A stretch of DNA of 10,828 bases from Gammaproteobacteria bacterium (GTDB lineage Bacteria > Pseudomonadota > Gammaproteobacteria > S012-40): contig JAOTSL010000082.1 in assembly GCA_029864945.1 (NCBI GenBank), positions 1 to 10,828 on the forward strand, written 5' to 3'. Under the pieces are notes generated by a model. The model was not told where the DNA came from, did no database searches, and saw only the letters and a program-made list of their open reading frames with translations. Below, piece by piece: positions 1 through 6,828 of this stretch; positions within the stretch are counted from its first letter, which is position 1; each line of letters starts with the position of its first letter. Position numbers and translations under genes: made by a program.

Positions 1-23
1 ATATTAATATATCAGCGCGATAA

Positions 24-43
24 TATTCGCTATTCGCTATTCG
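24..43. repeat. 7-bp tandem repeat upstream of tusA
   Basis: The unit TATTCGC occurs at 24-30 and 31-37, with six bases of a third copy (TATTCG) at 38-43. It lies 24 bp upstream of the perfect -10 hexamer at 67-72, so it could be a protein-binding site or simple slippage. It is seen directly; any function is a guess. Confidence 0.5.
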
Positions 44-66
44 ATCATAATTTTTTTATATTTGTC

Positions 67-72
67 TATAAT
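67..72 (+). promoter_or_regulatory. candidate -10 box for tusA-dsrE
   Basis: TATAAT at 67-72 is a perfect sigma70 -10 hexamer. No convincing -35 hexamer lies 16-18 bp upstream: the sequence there is AT-rich and matches TTGACA poorly. Transcription would start near 79, leaving a leader of about 90 nt before tusA. A perfect -10 in AT-rich DNA can arise by chance, so an activator-dependent promoter or a false positive are both possible. Confidence 0.3.
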
Positions 73-113
73 TGAGTAGTTATCCCTTAAGGTGAGGGCG
101 CACTTTACTTTCT

Positions 114-132
114 GCACAGAGATGTGCTTTTT
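114..132 (+). terminator. small hairpin plus T-run in the tusA leader
   Basis: GCACA (114-118) pairs with TGTGC (123-127) across a GAGA loop, and TTTTT follows at 128-132. The shape is that of a weak intrinsic terminator or attenuator. It lies between the candidate -10 and the tusA ribosome binding site, so it could attenuate the tusA transcript or end transcription of a gene left of the window. The stem is only 5 bp, so confidence is low. Confidence 0.25.
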
Positions 133-167
133 ATTTAATCGAATTTGTTATACATAAGGAGTTTTTC

Positions 168-398
168 ATGGCCGATTTTGATTCTGAACTTGATGCATCT
201 GGATTGAACTGTCCCTTGCCTATATTACGAGCAAAAAAAGCGTTGGCAGCACTTGAAAGCGGTCAGGTATTGCACATTATTGCGACGGACCCAGGTGCGA
301 TAAAAGACTTTCAGGCTTTTTCAAAGCAAACTGGAAATGAGTTAATGGAGTCTCGCGAAGAAGACGGGAAGTTTTATTTTCTTATTAAAAAAGGTTAG
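168..398 (+). CDS. tusA: TusA-family sulfur carrier protein
   Basis: This is a 76-residue protein of the usual TusA length. It carries the family motif near the N terminus, LNCPLPILRAKKAL, in which Cys15 of the CPxP element is the persulfide-carrying residue. In sulfur oxidizers TusA receives sulfane sulfur from rhodanese or DsrE proteins and hands it to the oxidizing enzyme in the cytoplasm. The start is set by AAGGAG at 156-161, six bases before the ATG. The gene is followed after 68 bp by a DsrE3-type gene, the classic sulfur-trafficking pair next to sHdr genes, which favours a role in dissimilatory sulfur oxidation over tRNA thiolation. Assignment to the family is secure; the pathway role is inferred from context. 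Confidence 0.95.
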   Translation: MADFDSELDASGLNCPLPILRAKKALAALESGQVLHIIATDPGAIKDFQAFSKQTGNELMESREEDGKFYFLIKKG

Positions 399-466
399 TT
401 GATTCTCGGGATGAGAGTTGTGTAATGCAATTGGACGCAATTTATTTTTAATTTGAGGTGTGAATT

Positions 467-934
467 ATGTCAGAAAAAAAATTAGCAATTATTGCAACTA
501 AGGGCACCCTTGACTGGGCATATCCACCTCTGATTCTTGGTTCGACAGCAGCCGCTCTAGGTTATGAGGTGGAAATATTTTTCACGTTCTATGGCTTGCA
601 ATTACTTAAAAAAGACCTCGATCTTAAAATGTCATCACTGGGAAATCCGGCAATGCCAATGCCAATGCCTGTGCCTGTATTAATGCAGGCTTTGCCGGGC
701 ATGGAAGCTGCTATGACCATGATGATGAAAGCCAAGATGCAAAAGAAGGGTGTTGCTAGCATTGATGAGTTAAGAGAGCTGTGTATAGAAGCCGAAGTTA
801 AAATGATTGCCTGTCAAATGACCGTTGATTTGTTTGATTTTAAGCCTTCGGAGCTCCTTGATAATATTGAATATGGTGGGGCTGCAACATTTTTTGAATT
901 TGCTGGTAAGTCAGATGTCAACTTATACATGTAA
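467..934 (+). CDS. dsrE: DsrE3-type sulfurtransferase (DsrE/DsrF/DrsH-like)
   Basis: This 155-residue protein has a DsrE-like alpha/beta fold pattern: an N-terminal strand (LAIIATKG), a strand EVEIFFTFYG, and the strand-end motif VKMIACQM. Cys106 and Cys116 are the only cysteines and are candidates for the mobile-sulfur residues described in DsrE3A proteins, which exchange thiosulfonate or persulfide with TusA. A Met/Pro-rich stretch at about residues 62-71 and a Met-rich helix at 79-91 sit between the halves and resemble the insertion typical of DsrE3 proteins. There is no N-terminal membrane segment, which argues against DsrE2. GAGGTG at 455-460, six bases before the ATG, supports the start. 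It lies between tusA and a strong terminator-like hairpin, so it is probably cotranscribed with tusA. The exact DsrE3 subgroup (A or C) is not settled. Confidence 0.9.
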   Translation: MSEKKLAIIATKGTLDWAYPPLILGSTAAALGYEVEIFFTFYGLQLLKKDLDLKMSSLGNPAMPMPMPVPVLMQALPGMEAAMTMMMKAKMQKKGVASIDELRELCIEAEVKMIACQMTVDLFDFKPSELLDNIEYGGAATFFEFAGKSDVNLYM

Positions 935-949
935 GTGTAAATTATTCTG

Positions 950-980
950 AATAAAGGGTGATTAGTTCACCCTTTATTTT
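950..980 (+). terminator. intrinsic terminator after tusA-dsrE
   Basis: A perfect 12-bp stem is formed by AATAAAGGGTGA (950-961) and TCACCCTTTATT (967-978), with a 5-nt loop at 962-966. The descending arm runs into TTTT at 977-980. It begins 16 bp after the dsrE stop. The stem is long but the T-run is short, so termination may be partial, allowing read-through to the hdr genes. Confidence 0.75.
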
Positions 981-983
981 ATG

Positions 984-1011
984 AGTGAAATTCACTATAT
1001 AACCATATAGT
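984..1011. promoter_or_regulatory. overlapping palindromes, candidate operator
   Basis: Two palindromes lie nested together: AGTGAA-A-TTCACT at 984-996, and ACTATAT (994-1000) against ATATAGT (1005-1011) around AACC. Both are perfect. They sit just after the dsrE terminator and upstream of the hdrC1 promoter region, the expected place for a regulator site. ArsR-family regulators are known to control sHdr genes in other bacteria and bind AT-rich dyads, but no match to a known operator is claimed here. Confidence 0.4.
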
Positions 1012-1019
1012 AAAGTATA

Positions 1020-1050
1020 AAAAAGCGAAAAAGCGAAAAAGCGAAAAAGC
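1020..1050. repeat. 8-bp A-tract tandem repeat before hdrC1
   Basis: GCGAAAAA is repeated exactly three times at 1025-1032, 1033-1040 and 1041-1048, flanked by AAAAA at 1020-1024 and GC at 1049-1050, giving nearly four units of period 8. If the candidate -10 at 1079-1084 is used, this A-rich block falls at roughly -40 to -70, where UP elements act. It may also be a slippage-prone, phase-variable tract. Confidence 0.7.
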
Positions 1051-1075
1051 AATTTAATTTGCGTCTGCTACACTT

Positions 1076-1084
1076 TGTTATTAT
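1076..1084 (+). promoter_or_regulatory. candidate extended -10 promoter for hdrC1
   Basis: TGT followed by TATTAT at 1079-1084 makes an extended -10 element with five of six hexamer matches. No good -35 is seen, but extended -10 promoters tolerate that, and A-tracts lie directly upstream. Transcription would start near 1091, about 30 bp before hdrC1. An alternative -10, TATAAA at 1016-1021, would put the palindromes over the -35 region. Confidence 0.3.
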
Positions 1085-1121
1085 GACGCGCAAGCTGGAA
1101 TAAGAACTAAGAGGGCTCTTC

Positions 1122-1811
1122 ATGGCAACATATGCTGAAATGCAGGAAATCTTTGAAGATATTAAAAGTGATTTCCGTTACGAGCACGAACTTAATGGCT
1201 GTTTAAATTGTGGGATTTGCACGGCCACGTGTCCATCAGCTCAGTTTTACGACTATAGCCCGCGAGAAATCGTGCAGTTATTGTGGACGGAAAACGTAGA
1301 CCAAATTTATGACGCAATGCAGGAAAAAATCTGGGCTTGTGCTCAGTGTATGACTTGCGCTGCGCGTTGTCCTTTTAAGAACTCTCCTGGTGGTCTTGTG
1401 GCAATCATGCGTGAAGTGTCTATAGCGCATGGCATGGAGTCGGCAAAAGACGTATTGCGTCCTTTTGGTCGAGTCATGCTTAAACTGATTACAACAGGTA
1501 ATCAGTTATCCCCCGATATGATTCAACCTGATCACTTTCCTGATTGGGGCCCCAATATTCAGAAGATTGAAGGTGACCTGAAACTTTTGCGTAAAGCGAT
1601 CCCCGTTAAAACATTACAAACAACAAATACGGCTTGGGAAACTGCGCTTAAAACATCTGTGGAAATGTATACCATTTGGGAAATGACTGGCGTACTTGAT
1701 CAGTTAGCATTGATGGACGAAAACCTGTTTGACGTAATTGAAGACTTCATTGATGAGAAAAAAGAAGAATATGAAGAATTCCTTGAAGAGCAGGAAGATG
1801 ATGACGATTAA
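1122..1811 (+). CDS. hdrC1: sHdr complex FeS subunit HdrC1
   Basis: This 229-residue soluble protein has two CxxCxxCxxxC motifs for two [4Fe-4S] clusters: Cys27, 30, 33, 37 in CLNCGICTATCP and Cys73, 76, 79, 83 in CAQCMTCAARCP. This is the arrangement of HdrC, the electron-transfer subunit of heterodisulfide reductases. Position first in the hdrC1-B1-A-hyp-C2-B2 order identifies it as the C1 subunit of the sulfur-oxidizing complex. GAGG at 1111-1114, seven bases before the ATG, supports the start. The C-terminal 25 or so residues are strongly acidic (ending EEQEDDDD), unlike HdrC2, and may bind a basic partner. It has no membrane segment, so it does not resemble membrane-anchored HdrE systems. 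It probably heads the main operon. Confidence 0.95.
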   Translation: MATYAEMQEIFEDIKSDFRYEHELNGCLNCGICTATCPSAQFYDYSPREIVQLLWTENVDQIYDAMQEKIWACAQCMTCAARCPFKNSPGGLVAIMREVSIAHGMESAKDVLRPFGRVMLKLITTGNQLSPDMIQPDHFPDWGPNIQKIEGDLKLLRKAIPVKTLQTTNTAWETALKTSVEMYTIWEMTGVLDQLALMDENLFDVIEDFIDEKKEEYEEFLEEQEDDDD

Positions 1812-1832
1812 ATTGAATTCGCTCGCAAAAAT

Positions 1833-1857
1833 ATCGAGAGTAATCGAGAGTAGGAGG
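1833..1857 (+). repeat. 10-bp duplication abutting the hdrB1 ribosome binding site
   Basis: ATCGAGAGTA occurs twice in tandem at 1833-1842 and 1843-1852, and the last base starts a perfect AGGAGG at 1852-1857, five bases before the hdrB1 ATG. Purine-rich GAGAG tracts upstream may add to ribosome loading, setting high HdrB1 yield. The duplication is exact and directly seen; the effect is inferred. Confidence 0.6.
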
Positions 1858-1862
1858 TTGTT

Positions 1863-3266
1863 ATGACAGATAAGCAAAGACCTGGAAACCATAATCAAAC
1901 AGGTGACGGTGCTGGCTCAGGCACAATGAAGCCAGGTTTTCATAACACAGATGGCCAAGGCGTTTCTGGTCATGGTTCCTTTTTTCAGGACGCTAATCTA
2001 AGTGCTGCAGATGCCGGCACAGCAACTGACTGGGTTCGTAAACATGTTGATAAACGTACTATTGATCTTGGTGATCGAATGGATGATGTGCGTGACCATA
2101 TGTGGGAGCTTGAAAAAGAAGGCGAGATAATTGTCCATCGAATTACTGATGATCATGATCCCAAAATGGTTAAAACTCTTTTTGGCTGGGACAAAAAAAT
2201 TCCTACACGCCAGTTGTGGCATCACAAGTCTTGTGGTCAGTGCGGGAATATACCGGGCTACCCCACGTCGTTGATGTGGATGATGAATAAGTTTGGATTT
2301 GTGCCTGGCAAAGATTATCTCGATGAAACTGACCAGACATCTTGCACCGCATGGAATTATCACGGCTCCGGTATTGGTAACGTCGAATCTTTAGCTGCGG
2401 TGTTTTTACGTAACTTTCATCAGGCGTATGTTTCTGGTCAGCAGCATGGTCATGAAGCTGGTCACTTTTTTCCATTGGTACATTGCGGCACTTCATTTGG
2501 TAATTATAAAGAAGTCCGTAAATATCTGATAGAAAATGCAGAGCTGCGGGAAAAAGTAACAAAAATTCTGGGCAAGCTTGGTAGGTTGGTTGATGGCAAA
2601 CTGGTAATTCCAGAAGAAATCATTCATTACTCAGAATGGGTTCACGTTATGCGTAATCGCATTGCCTCAGAGCTGCAAACAATTGATGTATCAAATATTA
2701 AAACAACCGTTCATGCTGCGTGTCATTATTATAAAATGGTACATGAGGATGCGATTTACGATCCGGAAATATTAGGCGGTAATCGAACAGCACCGGGTAC
2801 TTCAATTGCGGTAGCATTGGGTGCTGATGTGCGAGATTATTCTACTTGGTATGACTGTTGTGGTTTTGGTTTTCGTCACATTATTTCTGAGCGTGAGTTT
2901 ACCCGTTCGTTCACGATGGATAGAAAAATTAAAGTTGTTCGTGAAGAGGCTGACTCTGACCTTATGCTGGGAATTGATACTGGTTGTATTACTACCATGG
3001 ATAAAAATCAGTGGATTGGTCAAGCTCACGAGAAAAGCTTTGCCGTACCTATAATGGCTGATGTTCAATTTGCGGCATTGGCTTGTGGTGCTGATCCGTT
3101 CAAGATTGTTCAGCTTCAGTGGCATGCTTCACCTTGTGAAGAGGTTATTGAAAAAATGGGTTTGAGTTGGGCCGACTCCAAAAAGCAGTTTGAAGCTTAT
3201 TTGAAAGAAGTGGAAAAAGGCAACATTGAATATTTATATGATCCAAAACTGGCAGTAGGGGGCTAA
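1863..3266 (+). CDS. hdrB1: sHdr complex subunit HdrB1, CCG-domain protein with reduced cysteine set
   Basis: This 467-residue protein is much longer than classical HdrB (about 300). Residues 1-50 are a Gly/His/Asn-rich, low-complexity extension. The cysteine-rich domains are degenerate. In the N-terminal half Cys124 and Cys127 (CGQC), a single Cys161 (SCTAW, where CC is usual) and Cys208 (HCGTS, where CxxC is usual) remain. In the C-terminal half Cys287, the pair Cys332-Cys333 in YDCCGFGF and Cys375 (GCITT) remain, so the final CxxC has lost its second cysteine. HdrB subunits hold noncubane [4Fe-4S] clusters that cleave or form disulfides; here one or both sites must be altered. Gene order identifies it as B1. 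Perfect AGGAGG supports the start, and the next gene begins on the base after the stop, implying translational coupling with hdrA. Confidence 0.93.
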   Translation: MTDKQRPGNHNQTGDGAGSGTMKPGFHNTDGQGVSGHGSFFQDANLSAADAGTATDWVRKHVDKRTIDLGDRMDDVRDHMWELEKEGEIIVHRITDDHDPKMVKTLFGWDKKIPTRQLWHHKSCGQCGNIPGYPTSLMWMMNKFGFVPGKDYLDETDQTSCTAWNYHGSGIGNVESLAAVFLRNFHQAYVSGQQHGHEAGHFFPLVHCGTSFGNYKEVRKYLIENAELREKVTKILGKLGRLVDGKLVIPEEIIHYSEWVHVMRNRIASELQTIDVSNIKTTVHAACHYYKMVHEDAIYDPEILGGNRTAPGTSIAVALGADVRDYSTWYDCCGFGFRHIISEREFTRSFTMDRKIKVVREEADSDLMLGIDTGCITTMDKNQWIGQAHEKSFAVPIMADVQFAALACGADPFKIVQLQWHASPCEEVIEKMGLSWADSKKQFEAYLKEVEKGNIEYLYDPKLAVGG

Positions 3267-4301
3267 ATGTCTAAGGATACAGTATTGATTGTAGGGGGCG
3301 GGCCAGCAGGATTGTCGGCAGCCGCAGGGGTAGCAGCAGCAGGAAAAAAAGCTGTGCTAGTTGAGAAAGAAGACCGATTAGGTGGCGCGCCAATTTTATC
3401 TGGTTACGCGAAACTGGTTCCTTCGGGTGAATGGGCGAAAGATGCGATTGGCCGTATGGTTGATGGTGTTGAATCAAGCTCAAATGTCACCGTTCATAAA
3501 AGTAATAAAGTAACTAAGCTTGATGGTGACGCGGGTAACTTTACTGCAACACTTTCAAATGGTGAAACGGTCAATGCGGGCTCAGTTGTTTTAGCGACGG
3601 GTTTTACGCATTTTGACTCGATCAATAAGCCCGAATGGGGTTTTGGCACTTTTCCTGACGTAATTACAACAACGCAATTAGAACAGATGGTTGGCTCTGG
3701 AAAAATTGCGTGCCCGTCAGATGGTCGCGTACCAGAACGTGTTGCGATTTTATTATGTGTAGGTTCTCGTGATCGTCAAATCGGCCGTGAGTGGTGCTCA
3801 AAAGTTTGTTGTACTGTTTCAGCAAACCTGGCGATGGAAGTTCGTGAAATGTCACCTGAAACACAGGTTTTCATTTATTACATGGATATTCGTACGTTTG
3901 GTCTTTACGAAGATAAATATTACTGGAAATCGCAGGAAGAATTTAAAGTTAAATACGTAAAAGCACGTATTGCTGAAGTCACTGCTGCAAGCGATGGTCG
4001 CCTTTTAGTTAAAGGTGAAGATACTTTAGTTAAGCGTCCAATCGTTATTCCTTTTGATATGGTTGTTCATGCGGTTGGTATGGATCCAAACGAAGATAAC
4101 CCTGAAATATCCAACACGTTTGGAGTTGGTCTTGAAAAACACGGTTACATCGAACGCGCAGAGCATTACACCAATACGGCGGGTACGACGCGCAAAGGTG
4201 TTTATTCTTGCGGTTCCGCCTATGGCCCTGAGTCTATCGATGATTCAATCTCTCAAGGTAGTGCCGCTGCCTTGCGTGTATTAGCGGACATGGCTGGTTA
4301 G
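3267..4301 (+). CDS. hdrA: sHdr complex flavoprotein subunit HdrA
   Basis: This 344-residue protein opens with a Rossmann FAD motif, VLIVGGGPAGLSAA (residues 6-19), followed by the acidic end of the second strand (VEKED). A second flavin motif lies near the C terminus, GVYSCGSAYGPESI (311-324). Between them Cys164, Cys177, Cys181 and Cys182 (CVGSRD then CSKVCC) form the HdrA-type [4Fe-4S] binding site. It is about half the length of methanogen HdrA, lacking the extra ferredoxin domains, as expected for the sHdr type. It probably passes electrons between the two HdrB/HdrC modules, with the electron acceptor unproven. GTAGGGGG just before the stop of hdrB1 serves as ribosome binding site, and the ATG directly abuts that stop. 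Confidence 0.95.
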   Translation: MSKDTVLIVGGGPAGLSAAAGVAAAGKKAVLVEKEDRLGGAPILSGYAKLVPSGEWAKDAIGRMVDGVESSSNVTVHKSNKVTKLDGDAGNFTATLSNGETVNAGSVVLATGFTHFDSINKPEWGFGTFPDVITTTQLEQMVGSGKIACPSDGRVPERVAILLCVGSRDRQIGREWCSKVCCTVSANLAMEVREMSPETQVFIYYMDIRTFGLYEDKYYWKSQEEFKVKYVKARIAEVTAASDGRLLVKGEDTLVKRPIVIPFDMVVHAVGMDPNEDNPEISNTFGVGLEKHGYIERAEHYTNTAGTTRKGVYSCGSAYGPESIDDSISQGSAAALRVLADMAG

Positions 4302-4308
4302 CAGACAC

Positions 4309-5157
4309 ATGCTTTGGTTTAAAAGACAGGCAGCTGAACACATAACTCATAATTTTGATGAGATCGAACCAGCAAGTTTGAAGATCGAACTTGATGATCA
4401 CATTTGTGCTCAGAAGCTACAGCAATTAATTAAAGCAACTGAAGAACATGGCGGCGTTGATGGTTATATTGAGGCGCTGAAAAATAAGCAGAAAATGTTT
4501 TCGATTGCATTAGCGCATGACAGTATTGATAAGCTTTCGTCGGAAGGTTTGGAGGCTTTGCTTGACACTGTTTTTACTGCGCGAAGAAAACTACCTGACT
4601 CTATCAGTAAGGTGCCCCATGAAGTTGTTGTGAGCCAGGTAAAACATTTACTCTATGGTAAACAGTCGATTGTTGATCGAATGCAACAGTTTGTTGCTTT
4701 GATTGATAACGAGAACAAAAAAGTGCAACGTGCAGCCTGGGATTTTTCAGCAGAGTTATTGCACTTTTCCGGTCCTGAAACATTCCCTCTCATGTCGCGA
4801 TGGGTGTGGAATGAAAAAGAAACCAGCGGATCGCTTCGTGAATTTATTCGTGGTGGCGATACCATGCGAGATGTTACCTTTGGCGAAAGTCCGGCAGATT
4901 TTGAGGCAAGCCGCGTCTGGTTTGCGCAGCAGCTAGGGCAGCAGGGTTTTTATCGTGATATTCACTATTTAATTGATTTGCTGATAGCTCAGGCTTATGC
5001 CGAGTATATATTGAGTATGTCTAGCGGTATGGGTATGTTTGGTCCGCAATTTGGTAATGCAGAACTGCAACCAATTGAGCTTGTTGTGAAGTTGCTGGGA
5101 ATTGAACCCGCAAAAAAAAATGAAGCTACTCGTTTAAAAAAAGCCGTTGTTCATTAG
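4309..5157 (+). CDS. sHdr-cluster protein of unknown function (Hyp)
   Basis: This 282-residue protein occupies the slot between hdrA and hdrC2 that in sHdr clusters is commonly filled by a hypothetical gene. I do not recognise an enzyme family. It looks soluble and largely helical, with charged amphipathic stretches. It has one cysteine (Cys33, in HICAQ), too few for an FeS cluster. A short Gly/Met segment, SGMGMFGPQFG, lies near residues 238-248, followed by a conserved-looking helix and a basic tail. A helical scaffold or assembly factor for the complex is a reasonable guess only. The ATG lies 7 bp after the hdrA stop with no strong Shine-Dalgarno, so translation probably depends on coupling to hdrA. 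The reading frame is uninterrupted. Confidence 0.85.
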   Translation: MLWFKRQAAEHITHNFDEIEPASLKIELDDHICAQKLQQLIKATEEHGGVDGYIEALKNKQKMFSIALAHDSIDKLSSEGLEALLDTVFTARRKLPDSISKVPHEVVVSQVKHLLYGKQSIVDRMQQFVALIDNENKKVQRAAWDFSAELLHFSGPETFPLMSRWVWNEKETSGSLREFIRGGDTMRDVTFGESPADFEASRVWFAQQLGQQGFYRDIHYLIDLLIAQAYAEYILSMSSGMGMFGPQFGNAELQPIELVVKLLGIEPAKKNEATRLKKAVVH

Positions 5158-5202
5158 GTCTGTAGTAATGGCAATGTGCGTTGAAATAAGACGGAGATAA
5201 AG

Positions 5203-5919
5203 ATGGCGATTCATGAAAAGTCGTTAATTGATGTAGATAGGCTATTAACTCATGACAACTTGGTAATTGATGGCGTTGATGTATCCGGTCACTGGAATAC
5301 AATGATAACGCCGCGTACGCTAACGGATTATGATGATAGCTTTGAGGCGAAAATTCAAAAAATTGCAGGTGCAGAAAATGTCCATCGTTGCTGGCAGTGT
5401 GGGTCATGTACTAACTCGTGCACCATGTATGCTCAGAATGTAAACTTCAATCCACGTTATTGGATTTACGCGACGCGACTTGGTTTAAAAGAAGAAATAA
5501 TTAAAGACAAAGATATTATCTGGCAGTGTGTATCCTGTAACAAATGTACCAATATCTGTCCTAAAGACGTAAAACCAGAAGGTGTAATGAAAGCGCTTTC
5601 TCATTGGCTGGAAGAAGAAGGTCATACAGAAGAAACGCATTCAACAACGTTTGATTACGAATTCTGGGATCAGATCGCAAAACGTGGCCGCATAGAAGAC
5701 AGTGCAGTGCTCAAAAACTTTTTTGCCAAAACAGGCCAGGCATTAGCTCAGGACTGGTTGGTTGAAATGGTTAAGCGGATGATGAAACATTTACCGATGA
5801 CTCACCTGATTCACTCAGCTTTGCATGCTGTGTTTCCGCCCAAAACGAAATCTTGGGGAAAAACCGGCGACGTATTAAAAGCATATGTAAAAGAACAAAA
5901 GGAGGCTGCGCATGGCTAA
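5203..5919 (+). CDS. hdrC2: sHdr complex FeS subunit HdrC2
   Basis: This 238-residue paralogue of HdrC1 again has two CxxCxxCxxxC motifs: Cys63, 66, 69, 73 (CWQCGSCTNSC) and Cys109, 112, 115, 119 (CVSCNKCTNICP), expected to hold two [4Fe-4S] clusters. It has about 35 more residues before the first motif than HdrC1, and a basic C-terminal region in place of the acidic tail. It should carry electrons between HdrB2 and the flavin of HdrA. GGAG at 5193-5196, six bases before the ATG, sets the start; two ATGs upstream at 5168 and 5174 are out of frame. Its last eight bases overlap the start of hdrB2, so the two are translationally coupled and probably made in equal amounts. Confidence 0.95.
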   Translation: MAIHEKSLIDVDRLLTHDNLVIDGVDVSGHWNTMITPRTLTDYDDSFEAKIQKIAGAENVHRCWQCGSCTNSCTMYAQNVNFNPRYWIYATRLGLKEEIIKDKDIIWQCVSCNKCTNICPKDVKPEGVMKALSHWLEEEGHTEETHSTTFDYEFWDQIAKRGRIEDSAVLKNFFAKTGQALAQDWLVEMVKRMMKHLPMTHLIHSALHAVFPPKTKSWGKTGDVLKAYVKEQKEAAHG

Positions 5920-6823
5920 GGTTGCATATTATCCGGGTTGTGCCCTTGAAGGAACCGGTGGTCCATATGATCGTTCAACTCGCGCATTAGTTGGCGAGTT
6001 AAATTTGGAAATGGAAAACCTGCGTGACTACAACTGTTGTGGCGCAATGGAGGTTAAAAACGTTCATCCTATGCTACAAACGTATTTATCCGCCCGTAAT
6101 TTAGCGATTGCAACTGAGCAAATGGGTTTTGATACAGTGATGGCGCCTTGTAATGGCTGTTACCACAATCTTAAAAAAGCGGAATACGAACTGGCAACAT
6201 CAGAAGAATCTTTAGCTACCGTACAAGAGCTCGCTAAAAAAGCGGATGATCCTGTTTATAACGGTAATGTGCGTACTATTCATTTGCTGGAATGGCTGAT
6301 GGAAGAAGTCGGGCCAGAGGGATTCAAGTCTCGTATCAAGAAATCACTGAACGGAATTAAAATCGCTAATTATTATGGTTGCATGTATACGCGACCTCGC
6401 CAAATATATCCTGAAAAGGATGCCGGGCCAGGTTCAGAGTCAACGTATCAACCACATTTTATGGATGATCTTTTGTCTGCCGCTGGCGCAGAAAATGTTG
6501 ACTTCCCATTAAAAACGGCATGTTGTGGTGGGGCGCATACACTTTCTGATGCAGATACTTCTACGCAGTTGGTGTTGAACTTGTTACAGGCTGCGGAGGA
6601 TTCTGGTGCTGAAGTGATCGCAACAGAATGTCCTACGTGTCATTCAGGTTTAGAAATGCATCAGGTTCGTGCAGAGAAAACTTTTGGTATAAAAACGAAT
6701 GTGAAGATTATTTATTTTACGCAGTTGCTTGGTTTGGCAATGGGGCTTTCGCCGCGTAAACTGGGTATTCATGAAAACATTAGTGACTCGATTGATTTTC
6801 TTAAGCAGAAGAGTGTTATTTAA
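5912..6823 (+). CDS. hdrB2: sHdr complex catalytic-type subunit HdrB2
   Basis: This 303-residue protein matches classical HdrB in length and keeps both complete CCG motifs. The N-terminal one is Cys10, Cys42-Cys43, Cys80, Cys83 (C-x31-CC-x36-CxxC); the C-terminal one is Cys157, Cys204-Cys205, Cys240, Cys243 (C-x46-CC-x34-CxxC). These bind noncubane [4Fe-4S] clusters that in HdrB act directly on disulfides, so in this complex HdrB2 is the better candidate for chemistry on a lipoamide- or persulfide-bound sulfur. AAGGAGG at 5899-5905, inside the end of hdrC2, drives translation, and the ATG overlaps the hdrC2 stop by eight bases. The intact motifs contrast with the reduced set in HdrB1. Confidence 0.96.
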   Translation: MAKVAYYPGCALEGTGGPYDRSTRALVGELNLEMENLRDYNCCGAMEVKNVHPMLQTYLSARNLAIATEQMGFDTVMAPCNGCYHNLKKAEYELATSEESLATVQELAKKADDPVYNGNVRTIHLLEWLMEEVGPEGFKSRIKKSLNGIKIANYYGCMYTRPRQIYPEKDAGPGSESTYQPHFMDDLLSAAGAENVDFPLKTACCGGAHTLSDADTSTQLVLNLLQAAEDSGAEVIATECPTCHSGLEMHQVRAEKTFGIKTNVKIIYFTQLLGLAMGLSPRKLGIHENISDSIDFLKQKSVI

Positions 6824-6828
6824 ATAAT

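Noticed and set aside
429..449. AATTG/CAATT hairpin with a T-rich tail between tusA and dsrE
   Set aside because: The stem is only 5 bp and AT-rich, and the two genes look like one transcription unit, so termination here is unlikely.
1020..1050. CRISPR-like array
   Set aside because: The 8-bp units are adjacent with no spacers and no cas genes are nearby, so it is a simple tandem repeat.
1998..2562. Overlapping minus-strand frames of about 120 residues antisense to hdrB1
   Set aside because: They have no recognisable motif or ribosome site and sit opposite a solid CDS.
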